Below are positions 41,953 through 52,869 of a stretch of 64,000 nt of DNA, piece after piece. Source of the DNA: CADEFQ01 sp050185195 (GTDB taxonomy: Bacteria; Pseudomonadota; Gammaproteobacteria; Steroidobacterales; Steroidobacteraceae); contig JBFWZQ010000002.1 of the NCBI GenBank assembly GCA_050185195.1, forward strand, positions 124,001 to 188,000, read 5' to 3'. The notes under the pieces were generated by a model, which made no database searches, was not told where the DNA came from, and worked only from the letters and a program-made list of their open reading frames with translations. Each line of letters opens with the position of its first letter. Position 1 is the stretch's first letter. Both the position numbers and the translations under genes were made by a program.

Positions 41953-42594
41953 TCAGAAGAACGATTCCGGCACGATCAGCACGTCGCCCGGCATCATGTC
42001 CACGTTTTCCTTGAGGCGCCCCTTCTTCAGCAGGTCTTCGAGACGCACGCGTTTCTCCGTGGTCTTGCCGTTCGCGCCCTTGCGCACGAGCTTGGCCCGA
42101 TTGCCGGCGGCGAACTCGCTGAGCCCGCCGACCGCGAGCACGACATCGAGTGCGGTCATGCCCTCGCGGTACGGCACCGCGCCGGGATTGGCCACCTGGC
42201 CCACCACCGTGATCTTGCTGAAGACGCTCTGCGGATTGGTGACGATGACGTTGACCTGGGGGCTCCGGATGTACTCCGCGAGCTTCGCCTCCATGTCCCG
42301 CGCCAGATCCGAGGGCGTCTTGCCCACCGCGACCATGTCTTCGATCAGCGGCGTCGACACCTTGCCGTCGGGCCTTACGGGCACCGACACGGACAGCTCC
42401 GGGTTGCGCCACACAAAGACCTGGATGGTGTCGCCGGGGCCGATGATGTAGTCGGGACCGGTCGTCGCGGCCGGTGGCGCCTCGGGCGCTGCCGCAGGAG
42501 CTTGCGGCGGGGTCTGCGCCGGGGTCTGCGCACCGAAAACGGCGCCCGCAACCATGGCCAGCAGGAGCCCCAGGGGGATACGCCATCCGTTCAT
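41953..42594 (-). CDS. XrtA/PEP-CTERM system exopolysaccharide export protein (Wza-like)
   Basis: A 213-residue OPX-family protein with the Poly_export domain (PDYIIGPGDTIQVFVWRNPEL, VRPDGKVSTPLIEDM) and an SLBB domain (ITVVGQVANPGAVPYREG, MMPGDVLIVPESFF). I place the start at ATG 42594 because a strong AAGGAG lies 9 bases before it; an ATG at 42615 overlapping the PrsT stop is possible. The signal peptide (IPLGLLLAMVAGAVFGAQ) has no lipobox Cys, which is unusual for Wza-type proteins. It forms or gates the outer-membrane secretion channel. Confidence 0.92.
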   Translation of the reverse strand: MNGWRIPLGLLLAMVAGAVFGAQTPAQTPPQAPAAAPEAPPAATTGPDYIIGPGDTIQVFVWRNPELSVSVPVRPDGKVSTPLIEDMVAVGKTPSDLARDMEAKLAEYIRSPQVNVIVTNPQSVFSKITVVGQVANPGAVPYREGMTALDVVLAVGGLSEFAAGNRAKLVRKGANGKTTEKRVRLEDLLKKGRLKENVDMMPGDVLIVPESFF

Positions 42595-42611
42595 GCGCGC
42601 GCGAACTCCTT

Positions 42612-45374
42612 TCATGTCAGCGACTCGAGCAGCGCCTGCGCGGCGCTCCGGGAAGGAAAGTCCTCATTCTGCTCGATCAGCTTGCGCAACACTGTGGCGG
42701 CTGCCTCTTTTTGGCCCGCCTGCGCGAGCGCCGCCGCGTAGTGGTACTGGACCTCGGCCGACCCCGGTTCCCCCCGGGCCGCCGCCTCGAGGATCGGCAG
42801 GCTATCGGCAATATTACCCGATTTCAGGAGAATCCAGCCGTAAGTATCTGCAATCCCATGGTTTTCTGGCGCCGCCTCATAGGCCCGGCGCGCCAGCCCG
42901 AGGGCCCTCGGGTCGCCGGCCTCCTGGTAAAGCCAGGCGAGGTTGTTCAGCAGCGCAGGGGCCTGGACGATTCCAGTGGCCGCCTCGTACTGGGCTATCG
43001 CGCGGCCCCGGTCCCCGGCCATCTGGTAGTGCTCGGCGAGGGCCACCCGGACCATCGGGTCGGCAGGATGATCCTTCGCCCAGGCCTCGAGACCGGCTTC
43101 GGGGTGCGCCGCGCCGCCGGCGCGCGCGGCCCGGTAGAGCTTCACGGCGAGCGCAGCGCTCGGGTGCGCGCTCGCGGCACGCCCGTAGGCCTCCGCCGCC
43201 TGGGGCAAGCGGTTCGCGGCAAACAGCGCGTCACCCCTGAGTTCGTCGACGGCGGCCGCAGGACCGCCTGCCTTCTCGAGTGCAGCCAGTCGATCGAGGG
43301 CACGGTCGTAGTGCTTCTGGCCGATATCGAGCTGGACGAGCAGTGCGTTCGGGGCCACCCAGCCCGGCCGGCCGCGCACCGCCGCTTCGAGCCGCGCACG
43401 GGCCTCGTCCACGCGGCCGAGCGCAATCATCGCCGTGGCCGCGTTGACCCCGGCCCGCTCGTCGCCGAGCGCCACGGCCTCGTTGAACCGCTGCAGCGCC
43501 GCGTCGAACTGCGAAGCGCGCAGCAGTACCTGGCCCACGCGATCGAGCGTGGCCGCACGCGTCGGCGAGGCCGTGAGCGCCTGGTCGAGCAGCGCCTTGG
43601 CCTTGCCGGCATCGCCCGCCTTGAACAGGAGCTCGGCGAGTTGCAGGCGGGATTCCACCGCGGAAGGATGGGCGCTGATCGCCTTCTCGAGCCATTGCAC
43701 GGCGGCTGCACGATCCGAACGCGCGAGGGCCGTCGCGGCCAGGCCGACATAGGCGCGCTCGCCCTTGGGGTCCACTGCAAGTGCCTGCTGGAATTCCTTT
43801 TCGGCGGCGGCGTGTTCTCCCGCCTGCAAGGACGCAGCCGCTTGCCCGAGCAACGCATTCTCGTTGCGGGGGTCGGCCCGCAATGCATCGCCGAAGAGTT
43901 TGCGTGCCGAGGCCAGGTCTCCCGACGCAAGCAGGTAGTACCCGCCCACCACCCGGAGGCCGGCGTCCCCGGGATTGGCCTGCAGCAACTCGAGGATCGA
44001 CCGTCTTGCGCTCGCACTGTCCTTGCCCGAGGCGCCGGCCAGCACGAGCAACTGGCTGCGCCGCAGGCCGCCCGCGTCGGGCGCCATGTCCCGCAGGATG
44101 CCGAGCGCATCGTCGCGACGCCCGGCCATCAGGTAGGCAGTCGCGAGATCGAGCCGGAGGGCGGCGTTGTCGGGGGCCGCGACGACGCCCTGTTCGAGCT
44201 TCGCGATGCCCTCGGCGGTCTCGCCGCTCATCATGAGGATCGAGCCGCTCATCCAGTCCGCGCCCGCATCGCGTGTCGACGCGGGGGCCTCGGCCAGCAC
44301 ACGCCGTGCACCCACCGGGTCGCCACGGGCGAGCAGCACCCGGGCGAGTTGCTTGCGCGCCTCGATGTTCTCGGGGTGTTCCGCGAGCAGGCTCGACAGC
44401 TCGGCGCCCGCCTGCTCGAGCGAGCCCTTTTCGGTGAGCACCGCACCGAGCAGCAGGCGCCCGGGGACATTGCCGGGATCGGCGGCGAGCGCCTTGCGCA
44501 ACTCGGTGGCCGCGCCATCGAAGTCGCGGCGCGCGAAGGCCACCCGTGCCTTGAGGAAGTGCGTACCGAACGCGCCGGGCGCACGTTCCGTGAGGGCCAC
44601 GAGCGCTTCATCGGCGCCCTTGAGGTCGTCGAGCGCGATGCGGCTCTCGACGAGGCCGACGAGCACGCCGAACTGCTCGGGCAGGTCGAGCTGGCCGTTC
44701 ATGTGGGTGCGCGCACTCTCGAACGCCTGCAGCGCCCGCTGCGCATCGCCGGCTCCCATCGCCATGCGCCCGCGATAGAACGCGGCACGCGCGAAATCCG
44801 GATGCTCCTTCAGCAGGCGGTCGAGCGCCTTGCCGGATTCCGCGATGCGCCCGGACGCCCACGCCCAGCGTGCATCGGCGAGCCGCAGGTCACGATCTGC
44901 CGGTGTCGCCGCCAGCGCCGCGTCGAGTGTCCTGCGCGCGTCCTCCGTGCGACCGAGTCCCATCTGTGCGTCGACGATGACGAGCTGCCGGCGTGTCGAT
45001 CGGTCGTCCACCGCCTTCTCTGCCGCCGCGAGCGCGTCGGCGTACTGCCCCTGCGCGAGCAGGATTGCCTGGTCGAGCTCACCGGCGACTGCGGGCGTGG
45101 CGCCCGCCTGCACGGCGCGATCGAGTTCCTTGCGCGCCGTCGCCGGGTTGCCGAGCCGCAGGGACAGGCGCGCGAGCAGCAGGCGGCCCGGGACGTTCGC
45201 GGCGTCCCGCTCGAGGACTGCCTTGGCGTCCGACATGGCGGCGGCGTCGCGGCCCGCGGCGAACGCCGCCTGGGCGCGCTCGAGGCGCTGCTCGACGCTC
45301 ATCAGGCGATCGCAGCCCGCGAGCGTGCCGAATGCGAACAACAGGGCCAGGTAGATCGGTGCGTGGTGTTTCAT
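42612..45374 (-). CDS. prsT: PEP-CTERM system TPR-repeat lipoprotein PrsT
   Basis: A 920-residue lipoprotein. The signal ends at LFAFGTLAGC (lipobox, Cys21). The rest is a long array of TPR repeats, visible as recurring YADALAAAEKAVDD, FDGAATELRKALAADPGN, DFDGAA and AALQRFNEAVALGD units. Size and position directly behind exosortase A match PrsT. It overlaps XrtA by ATGA. It is thought to act at the inner face of the outer membrane in assembly or transport of the polysaccharide. Confidence 0.95.
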   Translation of the reverse strand: MKHHAPIYLALLFAFGTLAGCDRLMSVEQRLERAQAAFAAGRDAAAMSDAKAVLERDAANVPGRLLLARLSLRLGNPATARKELDRAVQAGATPAVAGELDQAILLAQGQYADALAAAEKAVDDRSTRRQLVIVDAQMGLGRTEDARRTLDAALAATPADRDLRLADARWAWASGRIAESGKALDRLLKEHPDFARAAFYRGRMAMGAGDAQRALQAFESARTHMNGQLDLPEQFGVLVGLVESRIALDDLKGADEALVALTERAPGAFGTHFLKARVAFARRDFDGAATELRKALAADPGNVPGRLLLGAVLTEKGSLEQAGAELSSLLAEHPENIEARKQLARVLLARGDPVGARRVLAEAPASTRDAGADWMSGSILMMSGETAEGIAKLEQGVVAAPDNAALRLDLATAYLMAGRRDDALGILRDMAPDAGGLRRSQLLVLAGASGKDSASARRSILELLQANPGDAGLRVVGGYYLLASGDLASARKLFGDALRADPRNENALLGQAAASLQAGEHAAAEKEFQQALAVDPKGERAYVGLAATALARSDRAAAVQWLEKAISAHPSAVESRLQLAELLFKAGDAGKAKALLDQALTASPTRAATLDRVGQVLLRASQFDAALQRFNEAVALGDERAGVNAATAMIALGRVDEARARLEAAVRGRPGWVAPNALLVQLDIGQKHYDRALDRLAALEKAGGPAAAVDELRGDALFAANRLPQAAEAYGRAASAHPSAALAVKLYRAARAGGAAHPEAGLEAWAKDHPADPMVRVALAEHYQMAGDRGRAIAQYEAATGIVQAPALLNNLAWLYQEAGDPRALGLARRAYEAAPENHGIADTYGWILLKSGNIADSLPILEAAARGEPGSAEVQYHYAAALAQAGQKEAAATVLRKLIEQNEDFPSRSAAQALLESLT

Positions 45375-46874
45375 CGGTCCAGTCCTGCTGGCGGCAGCAT
45401 GCCGAGAATGGGTTGGGACATATCGTCCCAGAAAGCACTCGCGAGTGCCCGCGCCGTGGCGCAATCCTCCTCGCACCGCACGGCGAGCGCCACCAGCCCC
45501 GCGGGGACCGGCGCACGGATCGCGCGCAGCCCATAGGCGAGCTGCGCCAGCGGCGGCCGGCTCGTGCTCCAGCCGCCGACGTCGAAGAGAAATGCGAACA
45601 ACCATTGCCCGCCGTCGCTCGCCCGCGCCTCGAAGCTCGCGAAGCGTGCGCGCGGCGACAGCGGCTGGGATTCCTGCGACCACGATCGATGCCATGCGCC
45701 GGGGGCGAGCAGTGTGTTGGCGTACTGGACGAGTTCCTGCCCCTGCCGCTGCGCACCGTAGACGTTCACATAGAGTTCGACCGTTCCCGCCTGCGAGGCG
45801 TAGGCGGCCCTGCGCTCCCCGGCAGTTCCCACAAAACTGGGCATCCACGCCGGCGTGCCCGGCAACGGGCCCTGCCACCGACCGGTCGCGAGTGGCAGGG
45901 GGCCGAGTTCCACGGGCCGATACCGGGAATCATCCGCCGGCCGTGCCGCGGCAAACGTGCCGGCCAGCAGGAAAAACGTCACCGCTGTCGGCCAACGGCG
46001 CGACGCCGGGAGCGACGTGGCGACCTTCACATGGGTGGGCCATGCCGCTGCCGCTTCGGGCAGTTGCCGCGCGCGGGACAATCGCCGCGCCACGAACAGG
46101 ATGGCCCCGAGCAACACCGCGAATATCACGTTGCCGAGCGTCAGGTGCTCGACCGCCACGAAGTAGTGCTGCATGTTGCTCAGGTGGCCCGCCACGACCA
46201 CGATCAGGATGCGCAACCAGTTGGCGATGAGCGCAAGGGCACCGCTCAAGGCGATCAGCGCGATGCCGCGGCGCCCCGCCAGGTGGAACAGGCGCACCGC
46301 CAGCACCGCAACGGCAAGTGCCACCACGAAATAGCGCTTGCCGCTGCAACCTTCGACGATCTGGAAGCTGCCTTCCGGAATGGTGACGACGTTCTCGGTG
46401 ACGGTGGTGGGGATGCCCATCACGGCGAGCGTCGACTCGGTCACGACGACGCACAGGCGCTGCAGCAGCGGCACGAGGTAGTCCCAGGCGGGTATCGCGA
46501 AATACAGAAAACCGAGCGGTGCGACGAACCGCCGCGCGACGGCCCGGCCGGCGCCGGCGTAGACGGCGACCAGCAGTGCCAGGGGCCAGAGCAACTGGTG
46601 CGCGACCAGGCTGTTCGACTTGCACGCGACGAGCCAGGCGAAGAGCACCACGAGCAGCAACAGGCCGCCGAGCGGATCGGGCCGCAGTCGTGCAGGCCCC
46701 AACCGGCGGGCCTCGATGGCGAACCAGAAGACGCTGATGCCGGCGATCAGGAAACCATGCTGGTAGTCGTGGATGGCGACCCAGGCTTCGTAGGCCGACC
46801 AGGCGCTCGGCCAGAGCGCGAGCAGCGCCACGGCGACGATGGCCGTGGCGACCAGCCCGGCGCGACCCGTCCCC

Positions 46875-48243
<1,369 letters not shown>

Positions 48244-48251
<8 letters not shown>

Positions 48252-50292
48252 GTCGGAGATCTGAAACAGGCAGGATAATGTCGAAACGCGTCCCGGAACC
48301 GGGACTGCTTTGCACTTCCACGTCCCCGCCGAGGCCGCGGACGTACTCGCGCACCTGGAAAGCGCCGATTCCCATGCCCTTGGCCCCCTTGGTGCTGTCG
48401 AAAGGCCGAAAGAGCCGCGCGCGCACGAACTCCGGCGTCATGCCCCGGCCCGTGTCCGCCACCGTGAGCCGCACGCGCGCCGCGTCGGCCGCCACCCGCA
48501 GGTCGATGCGATCCGACGACTCGCAGGCGTCCTGCGCGTTGCGGATCACGTGCTCGAGCGCCGAAGCGAGCCGGTCGGCGTCGGCGTGCACGGTGATCGG
48601 CGCTGGCGGGGCCTCGAAGGCGGCGGTGGGCTGGCGGTCGGCGCAGCGCGCCACGACACCGTGGACCAGGGCGGCCAGTTCGAGCGGCTCGGCCCGCGGC
48701 GCGCGATTGCGGTCGCTCAACTGCTGGATCAGGCGCGACATGCGATCGGCGGTATTGCGGATGGTGGCGATCACGTCGTCGAAAAAATCCGGGTTCTGGC
48801 GGTGCTTGCCGGCGTTCTGCACGATCAGCTGCAGTTGCGCCACCGAGTTCTTGAGGTCGTGCATCATGAACGCGGTGAGCCGATGGTACGCCTCGAACTG
48901 GCGGCTCTCGGCGAGCCGCCGGTCGGCCGCGTGCTGGACCACCATCGTCGCGACATGGCGGCCGACGGTCTTCAGGAGGTCGCGGTCTTCATAGGTGAGC
49001 TCGAACGGCGGCGGCGGTGCGTAGAGCAACGCAAAGCCTGCGAGGCCCTCCGGCCGCAGCAACGGCAGCAACACGCGGATCGCGGCCGTGGTGCGCAGCC
49101 CTGCCGGCAGGGAGACGTTCTGGTAGAGATCGGGCGCCGCGTCGTACTCCTCGAGGTCGATGACCCACTGGCGGGCGGCGAGGAAACGCACGAGTTCGTG
49201 ATCGGCCGCGACGGCCTGCTGGTCGTGCAGGTCTTCGGGCTGCAACGGCCAGGCGGCAGCCACGACGAACTCCGCGGCCGTCTCGCTGCGCGCGTACATG
49301 ATGGCGCCGGGGCTTTCGAAGATCTCGGCGATGGCGCGCAGGCTCGTGCGGCGGATGTCTTCGCCGCCGCCAGCCGACAGCGTCTCGATGAAACGCAGCC
49401 ACTCGACGCGATAGTCGTACTTGTTGCGGTAGAAGTGCTTGGCGATGAAGACGCGCAGCCGCCGGCGCACCGTGCCCGACAGCAGGGTCACCGCGAGCAC
49501 GGCGAGGGCGCCGGTGAAGAAGATCACGTTGGCGGCGATGCCCCATTGGCCGCCCACCTCCCGCAACCAGAAACCGCCCGCGGCCATCAGCAGCAGGTAC
49601 ACGCCCACCGCGAGTATCACCGTCGTGAAGACCACGACCTGGCGCGAGACGAACACCTCGAGCGACCACTGCGGGTTGCGCCGGGCCGCGATCGCGATCA
49701 ATGGCACGAGCAGCGCATTCACGAAGCCGCGGGCGTACCAGATGTCGGCCGGAATGGCGCGCAGCAGTTCCGACTGGGAGAACAGGAACAGGTCGAACAC
49801 GAATACGCCGCCGAGCCCGATCGCGAGGAACTTGAAGTCCTCGCGGCCGCTCGCATTGGCATTGCGGTAGTTCTGTTCGATGAGGACGAGCACCACGAGC
49901 GAGAGCGCGATGCCCGCGACGGGGAGCATGCGTGCGATGTCGGTGGCGAGGACCCAGCCCGCCACGACGAGGGCGATCCAGGCCACGTGGGCGGCGACAC
50001 CGATGAAGCGCGGCAGGACCCCGTGGGCGAGCGCGAGCAGCGCGAATATCCACGCCGCGCCCCGCATCACCTCGAGCGTGTAGATGAAAATCGCCGGCAC
50101 GCCGCCCCGCCACGCCTGCAACGCCAGGATCGCGGCCCACAGCGCCGTCATCGCACTCGCCGCGATGAGCCGCACGCCCTGCGCGCGGCCCCGCCAGCTC
50201 GTCGCGAGCAGGAAAGTCAGGACAACGAAAGCCACCGCCGCCGCGGCATAGCTCGCGACGCCGACAGCCATGGTGCCGGAGGGGTCATCCAC
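48244..50292 (-). CDS. prsK: PrsK, XrtA/PEP-CTERM system histidine kinase
   Basis: A 682-residue membrane sensor kinase. About eight TM helices fill residues 15-270, followed by a GAF-like domain (about 300-450), the phospho-acceptor His478 in AFMMHDLKNSV, and the ATPase domain with IRNAQDACESSD, ADTGRGMTPEFV and GIGAFQVREYV. The start is GTG 50292; ATG at 50271 is the alternative. It heads the PrsK-PrsR-XrtA-PrsT block and follows the small membrane protein gene by 28 bases. The stimulus is unknown; the membrane domain may sense envelope or lipid state. Confidence 0.94.
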
Positions 50293-50320
50293 GGCTACAC
50301 ACCATCCTTATGCCAGCGGG

Positions 50321-50530
50321 TCAGCGCAACGTTATCAGGCTGCGCAGTTGCAGTCCGATCGCGAACACCATCAGCATGGTGGCGAGTTCGAGCAGCCGGC
50401 CGGCACTGTAGGCGTGACCGACCAGGGAGCGCCCGGCGAGGCTGGCCGCGCCTTCGGCGAGGGCCAGCAGCAATCCGAGCCCGGCAAGCAGCGACAGGCC
50501 CCGGCGGACGTGGTGCAACAGCTTATTCAT
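50321..50530 (-). CDS. Small two-helix membrane protein
   Basis: A 69-residue open frame starting at ATG 50530, with a perfect AGGAGG Shine-Dalgarno 4 bases upstream, so translation is very likely. It overlaps the nucleotidyltransferase stop by 8 bases. Sequence features: a basic start (MNKLLHHVRRG), TM1 (LSLLAGLGLLLALAEGAASL), a short loop, and TM2 (LELATMLMVFAIGLQL). I recognise no family. Its place between the HprK-type cassette and PrsK suggests an accessory subunit for one of them. Confidence 0.65.
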   Translation of the reverse strand: MNKLLHHVRRGLSLLAGLGLLLALAEGAASLAGRSLVGHAYSAGRLLELATMLMVFAIGLQLRSLITLR

Positions 50531-51650
50531 GTTCCCTCCTGACGTAGGCCTTATACGCCAGGTGGCGGACGAGCATCCACGGCGGCATGCGCACCCAGTG
50601 GGCGCGCACGTACAGCAGCAGGCGGGCCAATGTGGTCCAGCGCCTGCGCTGCCCCGGATGGGGCGGGAACAGCGCCTCGGGCACCAGCCGGTCCATCGCC
50701 GCGACCACGGCCGCATTGGGCGCCCCGGCGCGTGATGCGGCGAGTACCGCATCGGGCACCGCCGTGCCGAGCAGGCGATTCGCGTAGCGCAGCCCGTAGA
50801 ACGCGGGGCGCGCGAGATCGAGCTGCTCGGCGCGCGGCCAGAACTTCGCCCAGAAATCCGGCTCGTGCCCCGCGTGATGCCGCAGGAGCGCGTCGATATC
50901 GACGAGCTCGCGCAGGGCATCGTCCATCTCCCCGCCGTAGAGGAGATGGGTCATCGCGTGCAGGGTCATGTCGATGGGCGCCAGCACCGCAAACCTCGAT
51001 AACCGAAAACTACGGAACCCGGCACCAGGATTTTCGGTTATTGCCGCCGGGCGGGCGGCGGCGAGCAGCCGCGCCGCGTCCGGCCTGAGGCGCGAGGTGC
51101 GCATCTGCACGTTGTGGTGCAGGTCGACCTCGACTTCGCGTTCCGCGTGCGTCAGCGGCGGCAGTTCATGGGTCCATTCGCGGTAGTAGCGCTCGTCGTA
51201 CGGCGACAGTGCGGCGGCCTGCCAGCCCTGCGCGAGCAGGCACTCCTCCACTTCGCGCAGGCGTGCCTCGGGCACGAGCAGGTCCACGTCCGCGAACATC
51301 CGCCCGCGCGCATGCGGCAGGCCCGCGAGGAGGTAGGCACAGCCCTTCATCGCGACCACCTGCAGATCCGCCAGGCCCTCGAGTGCGCAGGCGATGCGAT
51401 CGAGTTCCCACGCCGCCACGCGCGCCCTCGCTTGCGCCGCGATCCGCGCGCTTGCGAGCGCATCGCGTGCGGGCAGCGGCAGCGCATCGAGCAACCCGCG
51501 CTCCGCGAGGCCTTCCGCCAGCCGCCCGAGCAACCGCGCCCGACGCAGCACGCGCAGCACGAGATCGAGGTCGGCCGCGGGCCACGCAACGATCTCGCCC
51601 GGCCGCGACAGCGCGTCGATCATGAGCCGGCGTTCGTGGCGCAGGCTCAT
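50523..51650 (-). CDS. Nucleotidyltransferase family protein (NTP_transf_5 type)
   Basis: A 375-residue protein of the PF14907-type nucleotidyltransferase family. The catalytic acidic pair is in RMFADVDLLVPEARL after the VVAMKGCAYLLAGL strand. VEVDLHHNVQMRTSRL and LHAMTHLLYGGEMDDALRELVDID complete the core. It regularly accompanies the HprK-related kinase A/PqqD cassette, as here, and overlaps the kinase gene by ATGA. The target of nucleotidylation is unknown. The coding sequence contains an AT-rich inverted repeat at 50999-51041 (see separate entry). Confidence 0.88.
   Translation of the reverse strand: MSLRHERRLMIDALSRPGEIVAWPAADLDLVLRVLRRARLLGRLAEGLAERGLLDALPLPARDALASARIAAQARARVAAWELDRIACALEGLADLQVVAMKGCAYLLAGLPHARGRMFADVDLLVPEARLREVEECLLAQGWQAAALSPYDERYYREWTHELPPLTHAEREVEVDLHHNVQMRTSRLRPDAARLLAAARPAAITENPGAGFRSFRLSRFAVLAPIDMTLHAMTHLLYGGEMDDALRELVDIDALLRHHAGHEPDFWAKFWPRAEQLDLARPAFYGLRYANRLLGTAVPDAVLAASRAGAPNAAVVAAMDRLVPEALFPPHPGQRRRWTTLARLLLYVRAHWVRMPPWMLVRHLAYKAYVRREHE
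50999..51041. repeat. 11-base perfect inverted repeat inside the nucleotidyltransferase gene
   Basis: ATAACCGAAAA (50999-51009) and TTTTCGGTTAT (51031-51041) are perfect inverted copies around a 21-base spacer. The arms are AT-rich against GC-rich surroundings. The element encodes part of the stretch ITENPGAGFRSFRLSRF of the protein, in frame and without disrupting it. It could be an inserted palindromic element or a regulatory hairpin inside the operon. Confidence 0.7.
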
Positions 51651-52570
51651 TTGGGCGCGGCCCCCGCCAGCGCATCGAGCGCCGCGACGGCCTCATCGAG
51701 ATCGGAGTACACGAGCCGATGGCAAGGCGCGCCATCGATGAGGTCGCGCACCGTCCCGAAGCCCGCCTCGCCGAGCATTTCGTAGTTGAACGCGTTGGTC
51801 GCGAGCTGCATGTAGCCTTCGGAACGAGATATTTCCTCGAGTTGGAGCGCGGCACCCGCCTCCCAGCGCGGGAACACGATCCACCCGGCCGGTGCCACCT
51901 CCTGCGCGCGCGCGACACTGCCCGCGGGCGGGCGCACGTGGGCGATGGTGCCCTTGCGCGTCCCCGCGATCGTGGGCCCGAGGAACGCCTCCGGCGCGAA
52001 CCGGCGGATCACGTCGATCGATTCGTTCTTGAGCGGCATGGGCCTCGGCACCGGCACGAGCGCACGGGTACCGGGCCGCACGAGCCCGAATTCATCGGAC
52101 AGGAGCCGCCAGCCGCGATGCGCGAGCGCCGCGCAGAGTGTCGTCTTGCCGTGGCCAGGCCACGCGGGCAGCAGCAAGGCCTGGCCGCCGCGCTCGAGCA
52201 CGGCGGCGTGCAGCATCAGGTAACAGTGGTAACGCAGGGCGACGACGAGGTTGATGCCCCATTCGAGCACGGGCAAGGCCTGGCCGGCCGGCATGTCCTC
52301 GTGCGGCGCGCGCCCATCGACGAGGAAACGAACGCGGCGCCGGGGCGTCGGCAGCCAGCGCAGCACGTCGCGCACCTCGACGTGCCCATGCAGCACGCGC
52401 TCGCCATCGAGCAGCGGATAGTCGCGATAGAGCGCGTGCAGCGGCGCGGCGAGGCCGCGCGCGCGCGCGCCCACGCGCAGGTCGAACGGGCCGATGCGCA
52501 CCGCGAGCCCACCGCGCGCGAGGCGGGCCGCGAACTCGTCGACCGGAAGGTCGCCGACGCGTGAACTCAC
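51647..52570 (-). CDS. HprK-related kinase A
   Basis: A 307-residue protein of the HprK-related kinase A family. The kinase core is similar to the C-terminal half of HPr kinase: LMLHAAVLERGGQALLLPAWPGHGKTTLCAAL in outline, with the Walker A lysine Lys142 (PAWPGHGKTTL), then LLSDEFGLVRPG. The start is GTG 52570, overlapping the PqqD-like stop by GTGA. No PTS HPr gene is nearby. Together with the PqqD-like protein and nucleotidyltransferase it forms a cassette proposed to modify a peptide or small protein. Confidence 0.92.
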   Translation of the reverse strand: MSSRVGDLPVDEFAARLARGGLAVRIGPFDLRVGARARGLAAPLHALYRDYPLLDGERVLHGHVEVRDVLRWLPTPRRRVRFLVDGRAPHEDMPAGQALPVLEWGINLVVALRYHCYLMLHAAVLERGGQALLLPAWPGHGKTTLCAALAHRGWRLLSDEFGLVRPGTRALVPVPRPMPLKNESIDVIRRFAPEAFLGPTIAGTRKGTIAHVRPPAGSVARAQEVAPAGWIVFPRWEAGAALQLEEISRSEGYMQLATNAFNYEMLGEAGFGTVRDLIDGAPCHRLVYSDLDEAVAALDALAGAAPK

Positions 52571-52869
52571 GCGCTGTCGATCAGGCCGAGCTCCTCGAGC
52601 CGCAGCAGGGTGCCTGCCACCTCTTCAAGCAGCGCCGCATCGGCAGCCCGCCCCGATGCCGCGGCGAGTGCCCGGGTGGCGGACTCGGCCGACGCCGGAG
52701 CGTCGAGCAACTGCTCAAGCAGGAATACCGTGGATGCGTTGACGAAATGCGTCTTGCCGGAGGGACGGTGGTAGATCACGGTGAGGTCATCGTCCCACCC
52801 GGCCCAGGCACACTGCGCGGCGTCGGCGCGCCGCCATGTCGGCTCAGACGTCGGTGTAATTGATGCCAC
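52567..52869 (-). CDS. HPr-rel-A system PqqD-family peptide chaperone
   Basis: A 100-residue PqqD-like winged-helix protein. Landmarks are VIYHRPSGKTHFVNASTVFLLEQLLD and the C-terminal LLEEVAGTLLRLEELGLIDSA. PqqD proteins bind a precursor peptide and present it to a modifying enzyme. The start at ATG 52869 overlaps the small Tat protein gene by 26 bases, a tight link between candidate chaperone and candidate client. Its stop overlaps the HprK-related kinase start. Confidence 0.88.
   Translation of the reverse strand: MASITPTSEPTWRRADAAQCAWAGWDDDLTVIYHRPSGKTHFVNASTVFLLEQLLDAPASAESATRALAAASGRAADAALLEEVAGTLLRLEELGLIDSA

Noticed and set aside
42474..45536. Very long open frame (about 1020 codons) on the plus strand opposite prsT
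   Set aside because: It is an antisense frame caused by high GC and TPR-repeat codon bias. prsT has a lipobox, TPR repeats and ATGA coupling to xrtA; the plus frame is Arg/His/Gly-rich with no family pattern.
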